Assembly: GCF_028290885.1 (NCBI RefSeq)
Contig: NZ_JAQGIZ010000033.1
Coordinates: forward strand, 1-39,129
Source: Phenylobacterium sp.
GTDB taxonomy: Bacteria; Pseudomonadota; Alphaproteobacteria; Caulobacterales; Caulobacteraceae
Reading direction: 5' to 3'
Length of the DNA stretch: 39,129 nucleotides
Both the position numbers and the translations under genes were made by a program. Positions 35,162 through 39,129 of this stretch are shown piece by piece. Each line of letters starts with the position of its first letter. Position 1 is the first letter of the stretch. The notes under the pieces were generated by a model. It did not search any database. It saw only the letters and a program-made list of their open reading frames with translations, and was not told the origin of the DNA.

Positions 35162-36136
35162 CTATTGCTGTTGCTGGCGCTGCTGGTCGTAGGCCAGGCC
35201 GCTATACTGGCTCCGCCGCTGGCCGGGCCGGGGGGCGGGCTGGGAGATGCGCAGGAACTCCGGTTCGCTGACCGCCGCGCGCGCCTTGCGCACGGTGACG
35301 CCGACCGCGAGTTCGCTCTCCGCCTCGCCCTTGTAGACGCCGCGCGACGGCGGCACGTCGGAATAGTCGCGGCCCACGGCGCAGGCGATGTGGCGCTCGC
35401 CGGCCAGGATGTTGTTGGTCGGGTCGAACCCCACCCAGCGCAGGCTCGGCAGGAACACCTCCACCCAGGCGTGGGTGGCGTCGGGATCGGAACGGTCGCC
35501 GGCCTTGCGGTCGGTGAACAGGTAGCCGGAGACATAGCGCGCCGGCACGCCCCACTCGCGGCAGATGGCGATCATCACATGGGCGAAGTCCTGGCAGACT
35601 CCTTTGCGGGCCTTCAGCACGTCGTCGATCGGGCTGTCGGCGCGGGTCACGCCCGCCTCATAGGCGAAGGCCTCGTAGATCGTGTGGCTCAGGTCGCGGA
35701 CGGCGTTCAGGGGGTCGCGGACCCGGAGTTCGTTCAGCTGCTTCTCGGCGACGAAGGCTTCCAGCGCTTCGCTGGGCCCCGCGAAGCCGTGCGGATGCAG
35801 GAAGTCGAAGTGCTCGCCGCGCACGAAGTCGGATCTCAGCCGGTCCCATTCGCCGCGGTCGAGCGCGTCGGGCAGGGGGGCCGGGGCCTCGGTCTCCACG
35901 GCCGAGCGGGCCATGATGGTCAGGCGCTGATGCGGCTGGGGGATGTCGAAGTGGTAGACGGCGTTGCCGAAGGTGTCGGCGTAGGAGAACAGCTGCGCGG
36001 CCGGCTCGAGCTCCAGGTCGAAGCTGACCAGCCGCTGGCCCGGGCGCTTCTGCGGCTGCATCCAGACTTCCATGACGCTCTCGCGCACGGGCTCGTCGTA
36101 CTGGTAACGGGTCGAGTGGCGGACGGCGAGGAGCAC
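35162..36136 (-). CDS. Transglutaminase-like cysteine peptidase-fold protein
   Basis: The 324-residue product has a bacterial transglutaminase N-terminal domain (VRHSTRYQYDEPVRESVMEV) and a transglutaminase core. The catalytic triad is Cys181 (ARKGVCQDFAHVMIA), His222 (DATHAWVEVFLP) and Asp238 (VGFDPTNN). The C-terminal tail is Gln/Arg-rich. It belongs with the alpha-E and ATP-grasp proteins encoded directly upstream. In the literature this trio is predicted to make or trim peptide-like amide products or tags. The start is GTG 36136 with AAGGA upstream, 14 bases after the alpha-E stop. No signal peptide, so cytoplasmic. Confidence 0.9.
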   Translation of the reverse strand: MLLAVRHSTRYQYDEPVRESVMEVWMQPQKRPGQRLVSFDLELEPAAQLFSYADTFGNAVYHFDIPQPHQRLTIMARSAVETEAPAPLPDALDRGEWDRLRSDFVRGEHFDFLHPHGFAGPSEALEAFVAEKQLNELRVRDPLNAVRDLSHTIYEAFAYEAGVTRADSPIDDVLKARKGVCQDFAHVMIAICREWGVPARYVSGYLFTDRKAGDRSDPDATHAWVEVFLPSLRWVGFDPTNNILAGERHIACAVGRDYSDVPPSRGVYKGEAESELAVGVTVRKARAAVSEPEFLRISQPAPRPGQRRSQYSGLAYDQQRQQQQ

Positions 36137-36150
36137 GGGCGGTTCGGTCC

Positions 36151-37098
36151 TTAGGCCGGCAGGCGCTGTTCGAGGGTGTAGGCGACGAAGGTCTCGTAGA
36201 CCGCCCGGTGCACCGCGGCGCATTCGTCGAGCACCGCGCCCAGGAAGGCGCTGGCGCCGCCGGCCTGCACCTCGCCGATGTCGGCGTACTGCAGGCGCGC
36301 GCGCAGCCGTCCAGCCAGGCGGTCGGGGCCGGTGACGCCGGCGGCCTCCACGTGGCGGCTGATGGAGGTCAGGTGCTCCTCGATCCGCGCCGTGCAGAAG
36401 CGCACCGAGCGGGGGAAGTCCTCGTCCAGCAACAGGAATTCCAGGATGAAGCGCGGCTGCATGTCGGCGGTATAGACGCGCAGGTAGGGCTCCAGGGCGC
36501 ACCCCATCCTGAGCAGGCTGGTCAGCGCCGAGTGGTCGGTGATGGCCCTCAGGCGCCGCTCGCCGAAACAAACCTCCAGCAGCGCGCCGATCAACTGGGC
36601 GCGCTCCAGGTAGACGCCCAGCAGCAGGAACCGCCAGCCCTCGCCGTGGCTCATGGTGGCGTCGGCGGCGCCCTTGAACAGGTGGAGGTCGGCGATGGTG
36701 TCGTGCAGGAAGGCTTGGCTGCCGTCGGCGAAGGTGCGCGCCGCCCTCGGGTCGGTCATCCGCAGGTGGATGAGGTTCAGCCGCTCCCAGGTCTCGCTGG
36801 TGATCTGGTCGCGCACCTGGCGGGCGTTCTCCCGCGCGCGGGCCAGGGAACTGGCCACCGAGCCCGGGTCTTCGCGGTCCAGCACCAGAGCGCGCGCGGC
36901 CTCGTAGGGGTTGAGCGCCTTGGCGGCGTCCTCCGGGTCGCCGACGGCGGCGAGCGCAATGCGGGCGATCTGGGTGGCGGATTCGGTGCGGTCCAGGGTG
37001 GCCGTCAGCATCACGTCGGAGAGCCGGCACAGGTGCTCGGCCCGCTCCACGTAGCGGCCGATCCAGTAGAGACTGTCCGCCACGCGGGCCAGCATCAT
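36151..37098 (-). CDS. Alpha-E domain protein
   Basis: The 315-residue, all-helical protein has the alpha-E signature MLARVADSLYWIGRYVERAE at its start and ETWERLNLIHLR in the middle. Repeated Glu/Arg-rich helices include HLFKGAADATMSHGEGWRFL and YLERAQLIGALLEV. Alpha-E proteins are found almost only beside circularly permuted ATP-grasp and transglutaminase genes, as here, and are thought to help form isopeptide or peptide bonds; no reaction has been shown to my knowledge. GTGAGGGGGC precedes the ATG pair at 37095-37098. The gap to the ATP-grasp stop is about 10 bases. Confidence 0.92.
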   Translation of the reverse strand: MMLARVADSLYWIGRYVERAEHLCRLSDVMLTATLDRTESATQIARIALAAVGDPEDAAKALNPYEAARALVLDREDPGSVASSLARARENARQVRDQITSETWERLNLIHLRMTDPRAARTFADGSQAFLHDTIADLHLFKGAADATMSHGEGWRFLLLGVYLERAQLIGALLEVCFGERRLRAITDHSALTSLLRMGCALEPYLRVYTADMQPRFILEFLLLDEDFPRSVRFCTARIEEHLTSISRHVEAAGVTGPDRLAGRLRARLQYADIGEVQAGGASAFLGAVLDECAAVHRAVYETFVAYTLEQRLPA

Positions 37099-37108
37099 GG
37101 CTGCCCCC

Positions 37109-38596
37109 TCACGGTTGCAGATCCTTGCGGTCAGTGAGCACCCAGGTGTCCTTCGACCCGCCGCCCTGGCTGGAGTTGACCACCAGCGAGCCCTTGCGCA
37201 TGGCCACCCGCGTCAGCGCCCCCGGCGTCACCACGATCTTCTCGCCCGACAGGATGAAGGGGCGCAGGTCCACGTGGCGCGGCTCGATGCCGTGGCCGAT
37301 CAGGCAGGGCGCGGTGGAGAGCTGGATGGTCGGCTGGGCGATATAGTTGGCGGGGTCGGCCTTCAGAGAGGCGGCGAACTCGGCCTGCTCGGCCTTGGTG
37401 GAATGCGGGCCCACCAGCATGCCGTAGCCGCCGGAGGCCCCCACCGCCTTGACCACGAACTTGTCGAGGTTGGCCAGCACATGGCTGAGCTGGGCCGGCT
37501 CGCGGCAGAGGAAGGTCTCGATGTTGGGCAGGATGGCGTCCTCGCCCAGGTAGTAGCGGATGATCGCCGGGACGTAGGCATAGACCGCCTTGTCGTCGGC
37601 CACGCCGGTCCCTGGCGCATTGCAGATCACCACGTTGCCGGCGCGGTAGGCGTTGAACAGGCCCGCCGATCCCAGGCCGGAGTCGCTCCGGAAGGTCAGG
37701 GGATCGATGAAGTCGTCGTCCACCCGGCGGTAGATCACGTCGATCCGGCGCAGGCCCGTGGTGGTGCGCATGTAGACCATGTTGTCGTGCACCACGAGGT
37801 CGCGGCCCTCGACCAGCGGCGCGCCCATCAGCCGGGCCAGGTAGGCGTGCTCGAAATAGGCGGAGTTGTAGACGCCGGGCGTCAGCACCACGACCTGCGG
37901 GTTCGGCCGCCAGTCGGCGGCCATGCTCTTCAGCGTGGTCAGGAGCAGGTCCGGGTAGCGGTCGATGGGCCGCACGCCCGCGCCGCGGAAGGTGCCGGGG
38001 AACACCCGCTTCGAGGCCTCGCGGTTGGCCTGCATGTAGGAGACCCCGGACGGGACCCGCAGGTTGTCCTCCAGCACCGCGAACATACCGTCCGGCTGGC
38101 GGATCAGGTCCGAGCCGCAGACGTTGGCGTAGGCGCCGTGCGGCACGAACAGGTTCTGCATCTCGCGGCGGTAGGAGGGCGCGTTGAGGACCAGTTCGCG
38201 CGGGACAACGCCGTCCATCAGGATCTGCTGGCCGGAATAGATGTCGGCCAGGAACCGGTTCAGCGCCTTCAGGCGCTGGGTGAGGCCGGCCTCGATGGTC
38301 TTCCATTCTTCGGCCGCGATGATCCGCGGCAAGAGGTCCGTGGGGATGATCCGTTCGGTGGAGCTCTCCGCGCCATAGACCGTGAAGGTGATGCCCTGCA
38401 GCAGGAAGAACCGTTCCAGCGTCCGCTGGCGTTCGGCCAGTTCGTCGGCGCTGAGGGTCTCGATGCGGGCGGCCAGCGCCGCGTAGTGCGGCCGCACCTG
38501 GCCGTCGGCGCCGCGCATCTCGTCATAGGGCGTGGCCGGCGCGGCGACGTCCGCCGCCGAGATAGCTCGCTTGGCCTTGGTCGCCCCCAACTCCAC
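37109..38596 (-). CDS. Circularly permuted ATP-grasp protein
   Basis: The 495-residue protein belongs to the circularly permuted ATP-grasp type 2 group (DUF404/DUF407). Landmarks: RTLERFFLLQGITFTVYG (about 59-76), SGVSYMQANREASKRVFPG, YRRVDDDFIDPLTFRSDS, and the glycine-rich nucleotide loop VVKAVGASGGYGMLVGP. Near the C-terminus stands MRKGSLVVNSSQGGGSKDTW. ATP-grasp enzymes activate a carboxylate as acyl-phosphate and join it to an amine; here peptide ligation is predicted from its alpha-E and transglutaminase neighbours. GTG 38596 with AAGG upstream starts the operon. Confidence 0.93.
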   Translation of the reverse strand: MELGATKAKRAISAADVAAPATPYDEMRGADGQVRPHYAALAARIETLSADELAERQRTLERFFLLQGITFTVYGAESSTERIIPTDLLPRIIAAEEWKTIEAGLTQRLKALNRFLADIYSGQQILMDGVVPRELVLNAPSYRREMQNLFVPHGAYANVCGSDLIRQPDGMFAVLEDNLRVPSGVSYMQANREASKRVFPGTFRGAGVRPIDRYPDLLLTTLKSMAADWRPNPQVVVLTPGVYNSAYFEHAYLARLMGAPLVEGRDLVVHDNMVYMRTTTGLRRIDVIYRRVDDDFIDPLTFRSDSGLGSAGLFNAYRAGNVVICNAPGTGVADDKAVYAYVPAIIRYYLGEDAILPNIETFLCREPAQLSHVLANLDKFVVKAVGASGGYGMLVGPHSTKAEQAEFAASLKADPANYIAQPTIQLSTAPCLIGHGIEPRHVDLRPFILSGEKIVVTPGALTRVAMRKGSLVVNSSQGGGSKDTWVLTDRKDLQP

Positions 38597-38636
38597 GCCT
38601 TACCGTCCTTTGCCGACCCCGTGCCCTCAAGGCTTA

Positions 38637-38654
38637 GGGCTTCATCGGAAGCCC
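38637..38654. promoter_or_regulatory. Perfect 7-bp hairpin in the ATP-grasp/TamA divergent region
   Basis: GGGCTTC-ATCG-GAAGCCC lies 41 bases upstream of the ATP-grasp start. On the minus strand TTGACG (from 38672) stands just upstream of it, a good -35, so the hairpin would cover the -10 region or early leader and may be an operator. Confidence 0.35.
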
Positions 38655-38793
38655 GGCGCGGCCTTTCGTCAATGGACGGACCGGGGGACGGCGACTGCCC
38701 AGGCTTTGGGCGCCGGCCTGGGGCGCGCGCAGGTGACAGTCCCGTTGAGCGCGGCTACACCCGAACCTGGGGGCCGCGCGAGGATTCGAGAGC

Positions 38794-39129
38794 TTGGCTC
38801 GTCTTGTCTACGCCGTCGCGGCCGGGGCGGCCCTCAGTCTCCAGGGCTTCTTCGCGCCCGCCAGCGCCGCCGAGCCCAAGGCGATCATCCAGGGAGAGCT
38901 GCCGCCGGACCTGCGCGCGGAGATCGCGCGCGGCGTGGGCGACACCGACCGTCCCATCGAGAACCGCTTCGAGGCCCGCAGGCGCGCGCGGGAGGCGGCC
39001 GAAGACGCCATCGCCGTCCTGCGCTCGGAGGGCTTCTACGCCTATGACGTCGAGCCGGAGGTCGGCGAGGGCGACGCGCCCAAGGCGATCGTCAAGATCG
39101 CGCCAGGGCCCAGGTTCCTGCTGGGCTCA
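38794..39129 (+). CDS. TamA/BamA-like outer-membrane assembly protein, C-terminus cut by window edge
   Basis: The 112 visible codons start at TTG 38794 and run open to the window end. A signal peptide (LVYAVAAGAALSLQGFFAPA to SAA) is followed by a POTRA-like region with ELPPDLRAEIARGVGD, ARRRAREAAEDAIAVLRSEG and FYAYDVEPEV, then AIVKIAPGPRFLLG. The pattern of an R-A-AED helix plus GFY is typical of TamA, the outer-membrane half of the translocation and assembly module. A barrel domain would lie beyond the edge. GAGGA is 11 bases upstream of the TTG; another start cannot be excluded. It reads divergently from the ATP-grasp operon. Confidence 0.72.
   Translation, partial: MARLVYAVAAGAALSLQGFFAPASAAEPKAIIQGELPPDLRAEIARGVGDTDRPIENRFEARRRAREAAEDAIAVLRSEGFYAYDVEPEVGEGDAPKAIVKIAPGPRFLLGS

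Overview
The window is a GC-rich bacterial stretch cut through genes at both ends. From about 3.0 kb to the right edge it reads as one coherent chromosome segment of a Caulobacteraceae member, probably Phenylobacterium or Caulobacter-like. The reasons are the flbT-flaF-flagellin-flaG-flaEY cluster with a FlmG-type flagellin glycosyltransferase, a gyrA-coaD-cyclophilin-queA-tgt neighbourhood, GTTC-N7-GTTC type LexA boxes, GCTA-type -10 elements and a Caulobacter-type TonB receptor. The first 2.85 kb (MoxR ATPase, small membrane protein, GNAT acetyltransferase, CoxE-like VWA protein, all on the minus strand) instead resembles Burkholderiales. The change falls in a short non-coding stretch at about 2.85-3.02 kb. 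I suspect an assembly chimera, although recent transfer is not excluded.

Layout: 1-2845, moxR/VWA operon (minus). 3016-4280, SpsF-like nucleotidyltransferase and PseH-like acetyltransferase (plus), which fit pseudaminic-acid-type sugar synthesis. 4283-6635, an extremely acidic unknown protein and FlmG (minus). 6867-13172, flbT, flaF, flagellin, flaG, second flagellin and flaEY (plus), with a good sigma-54 promoter before the first flagellin and strong hairpin terminators after both flagellins. 13302-14410, two unknown envelope proteins that share a cysteine motif. 14594-15070, ssb behind interleaved LexA boxes. 15269-19680, minus-strand genes: an epoxide hydrolase, a DUF3617 protein and two tandem redoxin-like/2OG-Fe(II) oxygenase fusions, with a repeat-rich gap at 16.5-17.0 kb.

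19865-29610 is mostly plus-strand housekeeping: gyrA, coaD, a periplasmic and a cytoplasmic cyclophilin, a coiled-coil protein, queA, tgt and a polytopic membrane protein, with one minus-strand endonuclease/exonuclease/phosphatase-family gene inside. A lipoprotein (minus), tRNA-Lys(TTT), a CatB-like acetyltransferase (minus), and a minus-strand TonB receptor plus secreted phosphoesterase pair follow. At 35162-38596 lies a minus-strand ATP-grasp / alpha-E / transglutaminase operon. The right edge holds the start of a divergent TamA/BamA-like gene.

The most integrated system is flagellar. The sugar-synthesis genes would feed FlmG, which in Caulobacter binds flagellins through its TPR domain and glycosylates them. 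FlbT and FlaF act as post-transcriptional regulator and secretion factor for the adjacent flagellins. Domain and family names come from reading the translated sequence and remembered family motifs; no database search was run.
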